DNA of 64,000 bases, taken from contig NC_030987.1 of the NCBI RefSeq assembly GCF_000149955.1, positions 4,459,190 to 4,523,189 on the forward strand. The letters are read 5' to 3'. Source of the stretch: Fusarium oxysporum f. sp. lycopersici 4287. Taxonomy: Eukaryota > Ascomycota > Sordariomycetes > Hypocreales > Nectriaceae. Below are positions 45,972 to 58,113 of this stretch, in pieces; position 1 is the first letter of the stretch, and every line of letters begins with the position of its first letter. The translations under genes were made by a program, and so were the position numbers. The notes beneath the pieces are model-generated. The model searched no databases, was not told the origin of the DNA, and was given only the letters and a program-made list of their open reading frames with translations.

Positions 45972-46952
45972 GTGTGTTCTTCCTCTTGGACTAGTAGGGA
46001 TTCTGACCTGACCGATCTTCATAGCATAAAAGTAGTCACATAGAAACCAGAACCCCCAGTCTGCTGCATCGGTTGCGAAAAGAAAGGTTGTGGGCCAGAT
46101 GGGCAATTTGCAGTTGAGACTTGTGGCCGAGAGCTTGTATCATCACACAGAAATCAGCATGGTTGGACTTACGAAATGAAAAACAGCGACGGACCGACCA
46201 ATGTCAAGATGGAAGATCATGATTGCCACAAGTGCACGGTTGGGGTATTTTAGGGGAAGTCATATGTCTAGGCGGAAAGCTCGACTGTTGATGACCATGT
46301 CAAGGGAGTGCCAGCTTCGTTGGGTTGCACAGCAGGCAGGACTTCATATGAGAGGTCTAGGTGGATGGGTCTGACCTAGATCCTCTTCCTGGTGGTTTTC
46401 GATACGGTTGGGGTTTGATGATTGTGTAGGATGAGTTCGAGCTTTCTCTGGGTTGCACAACAAGCGGGATTTCATTGTAATGAAGAGTAAGGTCTAAGTT
46501 AATGAGCCTAACCGTAACCAAAGAAAGGTTTCTCAAGAGCGTTTTGTCTTCCAAGGCCCTTGGAGTCGTTTCGAAGCATGCCGTCGTGGTCTGCGATAGT
46601 GATACTTGTGATAATTACTAGTGGCTTAGTCTTCCCTGGGATAATATAGCACTGTCCGGCATGAGAGGTGCTCCATTGCATCCTGACCCTGATCGTGCTC
46701 GTTCGGCTTTTGGATGACCGAAAGTGTGCAATGATTGACGTTTTCTAATCCTTTGAATCATAATAAATCATATATTTAAGATAAACAATGAATTCTTGGC
46801 AAAGACTTAGATAAGGATTGCCTAAGATTATCCTAAATATGACTAAAGTTAATAAATGTTATATAACTTAATATAACAGCAATACTAGAACTAATCTTAG
46901 AATAACTCAAGGTAGAATGGATGCTGCAGTTCCATGCTTAGACATGAAAGTC
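45972..46952. other. Gene-free, partly RIP-like
   Basis: 46740-46910 is strongly AT-rich. The block with GCAGTTGAGACTTGTGGC near 46110 recurs at 51.6 kb and, on the other strand, at 26.97 kb. Confidence 0.4.
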
Positions 46953-47080
46953 CAAGCAATGGGTTCGAAGAATGCAATTGGAGTACGTTGTTACTTCTCT
47001 TGCATGTGGTGTTTCATCCTCCTGGCCCTCCCGAAAGGGGCCGCCTCTTGCGCCTGTTGCACCCGTTGCTTCTGTCATGA
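46953..47080 (+). mobile_element. hAT-type transposase fragment, second relic
   Basis: About 125 bp matching 34273-34400, starting at the GSKNAIG codons and running through TTGCATGTGGTGTTTCATCC and GGGGCCGCCTCTTGCGCC. It is a relic only. Confidence 0.5.
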
Positions 47081-47739
47081 TACGGGACCCTTGATCATTA
47101 GATGATTCCTGGCTTGACGATGGTAGTTGCGCAGGTTTAGGGTCCGGGCTCGAGGGCATACTAGCCAAGGTACTGTATATAGGCTTGCCATTGCCCATGG
47201 AGTCTGGCTCGAGGCCCACAATTCAAAGTGTTGTTCACAGGCTTTCCATTGTCGATAAAGCCCATAAATGCACTGCGGGTTGGGATAGGCCGGGGAAATC
47301 TTCCAGGAAAGGGCTCTCGGATTCGGTGCTCTTATCGGTAGAAGTGCTGCTTTTCATCTCACAATGGGGCCTAAGTTTATCCCAAACCTGCCTAAAATTA
47401 GGAAAATAATCTTTCAACTTAATAGAAAAGCATTTCTCAGACTAGCCTAATTGATGGGCTACAATAAGATAACTCAAGGGAGAAGGGGCGCCATTTGTTG
47501 CAATAGGGATAGGAGGCCGCGTTTCCTTCTGAGATTGAGAGATTGTGATTAGAACCCCGAGTAACTTTGGGCTTTGACTCGGATTATTCGTTCCTGGTGA
47601 CCCGCTCTTCCTTGATATGTGCGTCGATGACTATGCACTGGTCGGCGGAGAATGAAGGTTTTCCCTCTTCAAGCTTGATGCGCTTGCGTGCAGGCTCCAA
47701 GTTGGCTGGGACTTTGGGCAGATCTTCTGTTACGGCCGT

Positions 47740-47915
47740 GGCGTGCTCCCAGCCCGTCGGCGATGGTGGTGCTGATTTGGACTTTGCCATCAAGTTGCAT
47801 TATGTTGTGTAGGTGATTCGGGAAGATCTAGATAGATAAGCTAGCATAAGATAAAGTCAAGTCTGAACTGCACGGGCCTTTAGATATACATGGCCTTCGT
47901 TGTGAATACGCAACC
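47740..47915 (-). pseudogene. Degenerate MYND-gene copy
   Basis: On the minus strand, IFPNHLHNIMQLDGKVQIS corresponds to IFPISLDNMMQL of the intact gene (exon 2 start). The adjoining intron-like stretch with TTAGCATAAG-type sequence and the last bases of exon 1 also match. The finger itself is replaced by unrelated sequence. It is a broken duplicate of the 21.2-21.9 kb gene. Confidence 0.6.
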
Positions 47916-48756
47916 CGCGGAGCCTATCTCGGCTCTACGGCCTTCCATGTACGTGGAAATCGGTAGCTTATAGGCAAAGCCAAGAAGCTTACTGCACTTC
48001 GATGAGATTTATCGGTGGTATAAAAACATACAGCTTCTTGAGTGATACTATGGCGGGCACTTTCTCGAAACGTGTGTGAATTAGTTTCAGAAGCAGAGTA
48101 AGGGCCAGCCTCGCCATCTGGTAACTCGATAGTTCAGTCGTCAGCGTCCATGTCTGTAGGCTGTGGTTGAGAAAGACGACAGAATGGTTGGCCAAGAGGC
48201 ATGAAAGAGAAGTCCAGAGCATTTTCAAATGCCGAGATGAAAGAGAGAAGGAGTAGTAGAACGAAACACGAAAATTGAAGCGGAAGGAACCTTTCCTTGT
48301 CTGATAAGTCGTTTCACTTTCCCTGCCACGATCTGGGGTTTGATTTGCGTCTAGCATGTTTTAGGCTTTATCATACCGATACAGCGAGATGATCATAAAA
48401 TGAACAACAGCTAAGAAGAGCCCTAAAAAGGAACGCAAATATCCGAGTGACAGAGGGAGCAAAGGGAGGGGGCGTGAAAATGAAGGATGGCGATGTGGTT
48501 TTTCGAGGGTAACAGAAGGAAGAGTGGAAGTGGAAGTGGCAGAGATGCTGAAGTTAATAAGAATGCCGAACGATGTGGCCGAGCTAACCCAATACGGCTG
48601 TGTATCTCTTGCTTCGGTTGGCCGCCCCAACCACTAAACTGATGAGGCGCTCCTGGGGGTCGCTTCTTCCTTCTTAATCACCCCGTTTCCATCCATCTAT
48701 CGTCTCCCATATCAACATCGTAAACTATTACACCTTTCCTTTCCTTCCCATCCCCC

Positions 48757-48760
<4 letters not shown>
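47916..48760. other. Gene-free stretch
   Basis: No supported coding region. Confidence 0.4.
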
Positions 48761-48796
<36 letters not shown>

Positions 48797-48810
48797 TCTC
48801 ACACACACAC
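48761..48810. repeat. (TC)n/(CA)n microsatellite
   Basis: About 25 CT dinucleotides followed by (AC)5. Confidence 0.95.
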
Positions 48811-49037
48811 TCCACTCATACATCATTTATTTATTCTTCATGGCGAATTTGTAAGCTTGCCTAATTCTCACAAATACATTGTCCCAGAGATTGACCATTC
48901 CCTGCCGTTTTCACAGCCCTTGTCTCCCACCTCTCACGCCCCAACTCGCAAGCTTTCGCTCCTACATCAACAACCCTTCTCCAACAACATTCTCCCCCGC
49001 AACGCCTGTCACCCTTTTGACCGCGCGCATACCAGTC

Positions 49038-49465
49038 ATGGCGACCTCTGAGGCCGAACTTGCCGCACTGCATCGCCTAACAGACGGTTGCTAACTTAAG
49101 AATCGACAGGTCAGCCCAAACCTGCTGCACTGCACCACCAGCTAATAACAATATTCTCAGCCTGGGGCACAGGACAAGGAACAACGGAAAGCTGAGCAAT
49201 AATCGGATGCAACGACCGCAACAGGCGGCAACCACGAATCCAGTGCCTCCCAGGGAGTCTATGCCTGACACTTGGTTAGAAGCCTTGTGTGTCAAGAATA
49301 ATTGAGCGTTACAATGTTCCGGTCGGAAGTAAGGGGGGGGGGGGGGCAAGGCTTGGGTGCTCATATCCTCCCCACAACACCTGGTTGGAAGGCTTGTGTG
49401 TCAAGCATAATTGAGCGTTACAATGTTAATAGGACCATGGGAAGAGTCGAAAGCAAGAGAATATT
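49038..49465 (+). pseudogene. Module-B remnant plus two tandem-repeat units
   Basis: ATGGCGACCTCTGAGGCCGA starts a frame MATSEAELAALHRLTDGC that stops at once. From 49260 two units of the repeat described at 39340-39600 follow, including a G14 run near 49334. Confidence 0.45.
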
Positions 49466-52420
49466 ATGACTCTAGAGGCCTTCGAAGCCACAATGCTCTT
49501 GAAATCGAGCAACCTGTCCTTGGCGGCATCTCCTGTATCATCAAACCGGCCCGACCTACCAACGGCAATTTAGAGCTTCGAAACAAAACATGTACCAACG
49601 TATTGCCCAGTTGGGGGATAGCAAGAAAGCTTTTAACCTTGATCACAAGTTACACAATCGCTTAGGTAAATTTAGTCTAAACTTACGCAAACTTAATGTA
49701 GATTTCGTGGACCTTTAGATTAGATAGTCTCCACTCTTGGTCCCTTTTTAACCCATGGCCAGATGTTCTCTTGCTTCGGGTCGCCAACGTCTAAAGGCAA
49801 AGATTTACAGCACTATAGCTCCTTCCTTAACACCACAGACCTTTGCACTTTTCCTTCCCTTCTTGCCTCTCTCTTTATGACACTCGCCACCTCCACTCAT
49901 ACATCATTTCCTTGTTCTTTATGGTAAATCCGTGAACTCATAATTCTCAATTCCGCTTTGGCGCATAAGTCCTCCAGCGCAGACCTTGATCCTACACAAA
50001 TACCAATCTGGAAACCCAAACTTCAAAAGTCAGGCCCACCACATACGCAAATAACCTTCCCGATAACACCGGCTAGTTAAGTGACGATCTAGCGCAACGA
50101 ATGCAAGCCTCATCACGTTGAAAGAATCGCATGTTCTCATCTCTGACTTCAACAGTAGGGGTACCCAAGCAACAACCTTGCCTTATAGGTGCTTCTCATT
50201 TCATAGTCGCCCTGCCGATAAATCGAAAGTATCCTATATACGCACCAACTCAGAAGTATGCGTCCAACGATGCTGTGAACGACGCTGACGCAGCTGAGGC
50301 ACGCGGTACTACCGAAGGAAATGGTGAGAATGGTGACCGAGAGCCAGGCAAGGGCAAGAAAGAAAAGAAGAAGAAGAAGAAGAAGAACAAGCACGACGGA
50401 ATCCTCCCAATCAAGTTGATTTTAGTGCTGCTTTATGCTACGTTAGATGGGTCTTTTCTAACTTGAGTTCTAACTTGAGATGAACTTAGGAGAACATGAG
50501 GGAGCTTTTACCAAAGTCTTTATTGTGTTTCACTTCAGTTCATCTTAGTGGAGGATCTACACCATGCACCCCCTCCTAGGAGAATGAAAACTCCAAGTGG
50601 CACTCTGTGTTCTGGAGAGCTTGCATGTCACCACGAAGAGACTGCACGAGGGTAGGAATCTAGGATAAGTATCACATTTCATATGGCCAACCATGCACCT
50701 GTCTTCCTCTTGCTTGGTCCGTCGCTGTTTCTCATTTCATACGGCCTTATGCGGCCATCGGCGTTGTCGCTATGAAGCCCGCTTGCTTCAAAACCTCGGT
50801 ATACAGTTTTGTGTTTGTGATTTCGTTTCTCAGACATTTCTAGTCGTCGTGGTGCAAGACGTCCTTAACCTCCATTCTTGTGAGGACTTTCTTGAGCGCC
50901 GAAGGCAAATCTTCCAAACATCCTTGTAATAACTGTAGGTGTTGAAATATTCTTTGTTCTTCGTCTTACGTTGGCGATGGTTCTTTTACAGTATGCTTGA
51001 TGTTCTTCTCCTGGCCTGCCTGTGTGGCGGCGCCGACAGCTTGGTGACTAGAGATGGATAGCTGGCGTGGTTAGAAATTTCAGAGGGACCGGATCAAATG
51101 ATTACTTACAGTATTGCGATCACAAACGTTGATGTTTTTGAGATTTGCAAGGAGAGGAAGAAAATTCTGAATGGGTTTGAGACTATGAGGTTGAAGTGGG
51201 GGGCTGTGGGCGTTATTCACCTGTCTCCTGTCGTTGATAAAAGTGGAGTAAGACACTACTTAAGCGACCCAGCAGCAATAAAACGCGACTACGAGGCATT
51301 GGTCGAGAGACTTTAAAAGTATTCCACGCGGCGAAGGTTTCTGGGACGCGATGGTGTCCCTGCACTCGGCCACCGATGAGATGGGAGCCACAGGAGAAAT
51401 CTGAGTACTAGTGGCCAACGCAACCGGTTCGACTCACCAGTCTGTCAATCTTCTCAAAGATGACGGTAGAGACCGTGGGGCTGATGTTCAAATCGCTGCA
51501 CGATCCTGGAATTTGCCTTTCTATACATTCTACCTCTAACAGACCTCCCTCCATGTTAAAGCTAATATAGCCAACAGTTAATGCTTAATTACATACCTTA
51601 CCTTAGATGTGTTATTTGCAGTTGAGACTTGTGGCTGAGAGCTTAAACCAGCACAGTAAACTTAGCCTGACCTCAATCCACTCCTACCAATACCATGCTA
51701 ACTGCAAAATGGAATCTCGAGAATTAATATAAAGGGAAATACCCAAAAACTCCACTTGCTCACCCCTCGCCAGTAGACAGCAGTTGAACCCCCTCCCGCA
51801 GGGTTCGGCAGAACAAGCAAGAGATTAGATTGAGTCAATCCACACAGGCCCGGGTTGACAGCACACCGCCCTGGAATTTCTAACCCCTCAATTCACACAG
51901 GTCCGCATTCCATGTTGATTTTCTTCTACATTTTTTCCCCAACTTTACAATTCAGCCTCGAAGAGTATACCCAAGCATCTCCAAAGTCTAATTTAAAGAT
52001 TTATTATCCCTGCAACAGGCAAAGCTTCATCAAGTCAAATCATCACAATAGCTGCCTCAATTGCAGCCTGAACCCAGCTGGCCCCAACCTTCTTCCGTCA
52101 ACAGACTTCAAAAAAACACCACGCTTCAATCATCCATCACGTAGTAGGTCATCTGGTCCGACTCCTGGTCGCAAACGCTAACGACATCACAGCTGCATCG
52201 TCACGATGCCCGCTGTCCGAAGAAGCCTGAAGCCACCCGGCCCCCGACGACCCTTATCTAAACATTCCGCCTTCATAACCACCTGCCGCCGAAATTCAAT
52301 GATGTTTTTAGCTGACTGGAGTGCCCTGGCGAGGTTATAGACCACATATTCGAGTAGCTTTCGAATATCAAGGCCGCTCGCGACTCGCAAGACAAAGCGA
52401 CTTAATCGAGTTGGGCCGTG
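49466..52420. other. Gene-poor, repeats and weak ORFs
   Basis: At 50131-50466 an open frame encodes a Lys-rich tail (GKGKKEKKKKKKKNKHDG) after an acidic stretch (NDADAAEARGTTEGNG). It could be a relic of a real gene, but I cannot place it. At 51600-51640 lies the GCAGTTGAGACTTGTGGC block. At 52195-52270 a frame begins MPAVRRSLKPP, the same start as the F-box relic at 53.88 kb. Confidence 0.35.
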
Positions 52421-52575
52421 ATGAGGAAGTGCAGGAGGATATCCGGGGCACCATCCGTTCTATGTTCATCGTGGGGTGCAAGTTAGTCACCCGTGACTTT
52501 ACTGCATGTCTCGCAGAACTCATGTTCAGTTCAAACCGACAACACCTGATTACTTCCATTGAAGTGCAGTAAGGA
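52421..52575 (+). pseudogene. Module-E repeat, copy 1
   Basis: Encodes EEVQEDIRGTIRSMF, then GCKLVTRDF and a degenerate tail. It is 85-90 percent alike by eye to the copy at 52995-53110. Confidence 0.55.
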
Positions 52576-52994
52576 AGTGCGGGAGGATACGACAACAGGA
52601 AACCGTAGCTGAGAGCCTGTTCGAGGATTTCATAGTCGATCCTATTCATAGTCTCACCGGAGTGGTTCCCCAGGGCAGCGAATTGCTCTAGAACCTGGCG
52701 TAACAACTGACTCAGCTGTGCGGTCTTATGCCCCAGGCTGGGAGTGTTATTGTTAGCTGCTGTTCCCTAATTGTTATCTGCTATGATAAGAGGCTCTTGA
52801 TCTGCAGTGGGTGCCTGTTGAGATGGATTGTTGAAGACGGGAATGGAAGTATTAGACGCAGTGCTTGCAATGGAGCTGGAGGCCATCAAGAGGTCGCCGT
52901 CTTCCTCCGCCTTATTGCTTTCCTCAGTATTGTCAGCAACCTGAGACTCGCCGATGTCTTGTTCCTTTTGTTGAGCCAGCAGAGCACGGGGAAG

Positions 52995-53200
52995 TGCGAC
53001 GAGGAAGTGCAGGAGGATATCCTGGGCACCATCCGTTCTATATTCAACGTGGGGTGCAAGTTAGTCACCCGTGACTTTGCTAGGCTCTGTAATTGGATAT
53101 TTGACGCGATCAGGTATAGGCTCCCAGTACCGGTTAACAGGTTCAATCCTCAAGGATGCTGCACTGGCGGTCGAGGCATGCTCGTGGTCTCGCCCTGATC
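52995..53200 (+). pseudogene. Module-E repeat joined to F-box fragment
   Basis: Encodes EEVQEDILGTIRSIF, GCKLVTRDF, and then, in another frame, GSILKDAALAVEACSW. The latter matches the F-box segment LPGSVLKDAPASCKRIS at 58.2 kb. The junction shows shuffled pieces of one family. Confidence 0.5.
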
Positions 53201-53339
53201 ACAGCCGGCGAAATCAACATAGGTTAATCTGGACAGTCCCGTATGTGATCTCCGTAGGTGGCAGGCCCTATTTCGATCTGGCCATATTAATATTATACTG
53301 TTCAATTATACTTGTTACACAAGATAACCAGGTGTTGTA

Positions 53340-54302
53340 GGTTTGAGCTGAATATGTGTTCTCCGAGGCCAGAAGCAAATTCCTGAGCATAGAACGGATG
53401 ATGCCTAAGTTATCCTCCCGCACTTCTCGCGTACTCCAATTCGGGTAAATCGCTCCAGGTCTCGCAAGCGGCGTAAACATTCGGAAGTTGCCAGATGATG
53501 TGGTTGATGACCGCGTGAAGCCATCTTGTTAAGCCTCTGGCAACTCCCGCGAAGTCGCTAGCGGCTTTGACACACAGAAGCAGCTCGACGGCGTGGTGCA
53601 TGTCGTGATAAGATGGGGATAAGCCTTTTGAGTGTAGCTCGATAGAGATAACAGATAGTGTTAGATCGTTGATCACTAGATCTGCACTATATCAGCTCTG
53701 CATGCTGTGATCAGGATGCATGACCATGTTGGGACAGTCGAGTAAGCTGACTGGCTCTATCTTGTCTCGGCGGCGGGTGGTAGTGAGCGTGAAATGCGGA
53801 CCTGTGTAGATGGTGCCGCTTTTGGAGCGGCCAAGTAAGGCTCGCCAGGCCCGTGGTTGCAGGCTTCTTCGTATAGGCATAGCGACGGTGGTACTGTGAT
53901 GCTGTTAGCAGTTATGGTTAGAAGGGAAAGCATAGTAGGATGACTTACTGTGAAAGCGTGATAGATGATTGAAGCGTGGTAACTTTTGCGTTGGAATGAA
54001 GGGGGAAGCTTGAAGAGCCAGCTGTAGAGCAGGGCTAAAGTAACCAGGTGTTGTAGGTTTGAACTGAATATGGGTTCTCTGAGACTGATGGGAGGAATCC
54101 TCTGGGACTCGGGAGGAAGACATTCCGCGAGGACGATGGTGGTTCTTGTGGGCACGAGAGCCAAGCTGAAAAGCTTATCTTGGGCTATTCTGTCGGCAGT
54201 TTGCATGCACCTGAAGTGTGCTTTTGAGAGTGTTGATTCGATTTGATAGACCTGATAGCTGATGCTTGCATCGCGCGCCGTACTCCCTCTATCCCCTCCC
54301 AC
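53340..54302 (-). pseudogene. F-box-family relic, minus strand
   Basis: From 53880 the frame starts MPIRRSLQPRAWRALLGRSK and reaches EPVSLLDCPNMV, the F-box opening, then decays. Upstream (54.0-54.1 kb) and downstream (53.34-53.42 kb) are module-E pieces in the same orientation, including REVREDNLGIIRSML. An intron-like GTAAGTCATCC to TAACAG lies near 53948-53893. Confidence 0.5.
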
Positions 54303-54386
54303 CCGCCATGCTGCGTCAAATACAAAAGTGTAATATCAAAAGAAATTAGAAATATTACAAAAGAATAAAAAGAAATAAAAAAAGAT

Positions 54387-54512
54387 CCTCAGCGCAGGAG
54401 TCGAAATCTGCCACTTCACGCCGTGCCCCTCTCGCTAAAGCGAGAGGCGAAACCGACCTCCTTGAAGGTTAGTAAACACCGGCGAGATATGTTACTGCTA
54501 CACCAGCCGAGG
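54387..54512 (-). repeat. tRNA-like Pol III element with two extra hairpins
   Basis: 126 nt. The acceptor ends pair (CCTCGGC with GCTGAGG), and the A box is TGGTGTAGCAG. The B-box-like GATTTCGACTCC has one extra T. A T7 run follows directly. The central region holds a perfect 8-bp hairpin, CCTCTCGC-TTTA-GCGAGAGG, and a CCTTCAAGGAGG hairpin. Confidence 0.55.
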
Positions 54513-54869
54513 TTTGTTTTGTTTGATGGGAGAGTTCATATTAACAAAGACTATATACTATTAATAATACACCTTGAAATTTCCACCACTTCTTCCTCCC
54601 TTACCTCCTCCTATTTTTCCTATCTCTTAATACTACTTTTTCTCCCTTCCTTCCTGCCGCCCCTTCCACTCTAATATCATCAACTGGCCCTTAAAGTCAT
54701 TCATATACCATCAAGTTATTCGAAAATATTTCTTGGGTTCCCCTATCACGCCGTGGACCCACTTCTTTTAACCTAAAACCCTGTCTCCTCCCATATCACA
54801 ACTTACCAACTTTCCCTGCTTCTTCAACAACATTTTCCCTCACTTACCCCTGGTCTGGTCGCGACTGGC

Positions 54870-55490
54870 GACGTCCAATGAGGAATTTGCCGCACTCGCC
54901 TGACAGGCGGTTGCCAGCTCGAAAGCCGACAGGTCAGCCCAAAATGCAAGCAGGCGTTCAAGATGACAGGAGCTCTTCTCACTTCCTCCTTTTATCCTCA
55001 CCCTTCCCCTCTTTCTTCTCCCCTGAGCCCAACATCTGCACTCCATCTTGGACTTCTCTTGGACTTCCCTTTCTCTCATATTTCTTGACAACCTCACCGT
55101 TCTTATACGGCAAAACCTCCAATCATCCCTAGATGCAAGCCAAAGGCTAGACCTCGGAACAAGAACAAACAAAATGTCCCTGGCAACATTCCTGTCAACT
55201 CAGCTATCGAGGGAATAAACCCCGGATGGAACAGAAACGATGACGGGAGCAACAGGAGGAACGGGAGGAACGGGCGCAACGGGCGGCCCCATCGGGGACT
55301 CCTAAAACTGTAAACCGCGGTTTTGAAGCAAGCGGACTTCATTACCGCCTCCGAAGTTTGGTCTACACCGCAAATCGATTACTTGGCAAATTCTTTTACA
55401 ACAACCTGACTTCCAGTTCCAAAGCCATCTGAAGAGCTTATCCTTCCCGCCAGTGGTTGGACTATAGGGAGGACCGACGAAGGTTAGTTC
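54870..55490 (+). pseudogene. Composite of module B, leader and module C
   Basis: Module B (EEFAAL, LTGGCQLESRQVSPK after gaps) is followed by a pyrimidine-rich leader with CTTGACAACCTCACCGTTC (like 61235-61255). Then comes module C (EVWSTPQIDYLANSFTTT, stop, LPVPKPSEELILP). An Arg/Gly/Asn repeat (NRRNGRNGRNGR) lies between. All are broken by stops. Confidence 0.45.
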
Positions 55491-57229
55491 TATCAGCTCC
55501 TTCAAGGATGCTACATTAGAGGGTGCAATTGACTGGATGGAAGGTTATGGGGTCGGTCGGAGTGATTGAATGAACCACTTATGATGGGAACTGTAAGATG
55601 GGGAGATATTGGTGTAGAAATTGTACAATGGAGTGCCTTCTATGTGCATGAAGAATGTCATCAACTGGACGGGATGCGGTCAGCGTGATCAAATGAGTAA
55701 TACAACACCTGGTTACTTCCTCCCACATTATAGCTCCAACTCAACATCAGAAACATTTCAAAGCCGTTCCACAAGATGCAGACTCTCTTATCCACAGGAA
55801 ACATCATCGTTCTCGCGGAACATCTTCCTATTAGCCTCGGAAAACTCGTGTTCGGTTCAAATCTATAAGGCTTAGTCAGGAACCTTATGTAACAAGTATA
55901 ATTGAACAGTACAATGTCAATATGGTCACAGAGAAATAGGGCCCGCCACCTATGGGATAACTGCTCGACCAACAATCAATAACGTAGCTGGTTGGTGCCC
56001 ATAATGTTATTCCTTGGACTGCCAACACATATAGAAATAACAATAATCACACATTCATCAACCAGAACAATGCAAGGCTGCTTTTGAGATAATCATTGAT
56101 TTAATTTATGCAAGTACAAGATACTTATAAATCTGCACAGCATATTCCCTCATCTAAACACATATCGCCCTGGCCACCAGGAACAAGAAAGAGTGAGCTT
56201 TGAAATGAACTCGTCAAAGAGGCTCCTAAATGCAGTCTAAACTTAGGCTAACTCATCTGAATGTTTCTATACTTTAGAATCAATAGCCCAAGTTTTATTG
56301 CCTCTCTAGCTGTTTAATGTTCCCTTACTTTCAAGTCACAGAACCCGTGTTATACCGGCTGTCCTTTCAAACAGATATTTCATATTGGTGTTGCCAAGCC
56401 CAAGCCCTGTATGCCTTATGTCTAACCTCAGTTATTATATATCATTTTTAGCCACCTTTTCAGGGTCGTATTGCTATCTGGCCATAAAATCACTTATGGT
56501 TTCAGAAATCGTTGTTGTCGTATTATCTCTGGCATCTCTTCACATGTATCCATTTTCGTAACCTACCCAGGGTTCCACGCCACCGGGGTTGCGGCGCTGC
56601 ATCTAGTGCCTATTTGCGCTTCTTCTCGAAGGCTTTCACCTCTGCCATCTCTCAACTTCACACGCAGGGATTTCATATCTGCCCGCTACAGGGTTCTTCG
56701 TCTTTCATTGCTCACATACCATTCTCGTCCACTAATTCTCTTCTTATTCTTATTCTCCGCTCATATTTCTTTCTCTAAACAACAACCACACATATTTATC
56801 ATCCTCTACCTTTCTATCACATATATTCCAAAACGCATCTACTCCATCACGATACATCTTGAAATTCGAGGAAGATTCAACAGGTCTATTTCAATCCATA
56901 GGGCTTTTATGGACTTCACCAATGCAGGCAGGCCTGTGCACAGTACCCAGCACGAGGTATATAGTTATTTCTTGACTCCTGTATAAAATCAACTCTAACT
57001 GTATCTTCAGAAACACTCTAGCCTACCGCCTTCCTAGGACTGGAAAGTCCCACCTCGCATCTACCATCATCGTCCTCATTTTTCTCAATCCATCTCTTCA
57101 GCATATCCACGTTAGCGCTTCTTCACACGGCGCTACCGATAACATTCACGAACGGATCTACGACACAGGTATAAAGACCACCAACTTCATCAAGCATGGC
57201 AAGGAGCGAGGAGAGAAAGGAAGAAGATA
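55491..57229. other. Repeat relics, no gene
   Basis: 55700-55960 contains the module-E tail (CAACACCTGGTTACTTCC, AAGTATAATTGAACAGTAC, AAATAGGGCCCGCCACCT). The open frame at 56471-56986 is AT-rich and shows no domain. Its end (LEIRGRFNRSISIHRAFMDF) resembles a minus-strand piece at 59.80-59.87 kb. Confidence 0.4.
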
Positions 57230-57440
57230 TAGAGTGCAAGTTAGTCACCCGTGAATTTGCTTCGGGCCTCAGAGAACTCATATTCAGTTGAATCCTACAA
57301 TACCTGGTCACTTCCATTGGAGCGCGACGAGGAATCGTGACGAGGAAGTCTGGTGAGGAAGTACAGGAGGATACCCTGGGAATCATCCGTTCAGCACAAC
57401 CTTAATATGGCCACAGCGAAATAGGGCCCGCCACCTCCGG
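57230..57440 (+). pseudogene. Module-E repeat, rearranged copy
   Basis: Pieces in altered order: TGCAAGTTAGTCACCCGTGA first, then GAGGAAGTACAGGAGGATAC, and then the AAATAGGGCCCGCCACCT tail. Confidence 0.5.
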
Positions 57441-58113
57441 AGATGCCCAACCGATCATATACTCACTGCCATCCTTGATGTATACTTTATGTGAAATTTC
57501 TTGCCCTCGATGATGCAACGAATCTCCAAAGATAAAGTTCGTTAACGTCTACTTCTACAATGGACGTCAAAAACCTCGGAAAGGGGGAGAACACGGAGAA
57601 TATTCCTCACAAAGCCAGCATCCAATTAAGCAATCTGGATCTTATATCTTAAATATATATGCCAGGAGTCAGCAATCGAGTAACCGATCTGGGGATGCAC
57701 GTGCCAGGCAGTCTTCCAAGACAATAGAACGCCGAAGACGGCATCGCAGATCTCTAGTAATAGATCTCAGCAGGGTGTGAGATGACGTTAGCCCTTAGAC
57801 CTTCTGCAGAACCTTCCCGAGCTCCTAAAACACCTCAGGGACCAAATAACACTGGTTTCGGGGCCAGTAACAGAGTTGCAGTGGGGAGAGGAGGCGTGAT
57901 GTAGCTATGTCAAACTTAAGTACATAGGTCCTCAGGGATATAAATAAACTAATCGAAACCCTGAGCTTAGATTGAGATTATGCTAAATCACTCTAAAATG
58001 TCTCATGTTACACAAGCATTATCATGTTGGGCTACGGGGATGCTCGGATACACCTTTTAAGGCTAAATTGCAAACCTTGTTCAGGTAAAGCATCATAGAT
58101 CAGTGTCTTCTCC
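57441..58113. other. No gene seen
   Basis: Unassigned sequence, AT-rich near 57900-58000. Confidence 0.4.

Noticed and set aside
53757..54302. 181-codon minus-strand frame as a single gene
   Set aside because: It joins module-E sequence, an intron-like stretch and an F-box 5' part in one frame by chance; treated as a relic.
56471..56986. 171-codon open frame
   Set aside because: AT-rich, no domain, hydrophobic runs from poly-pyrimidine DNA; only its last part resembles another repeat, so it is more likely a relic.
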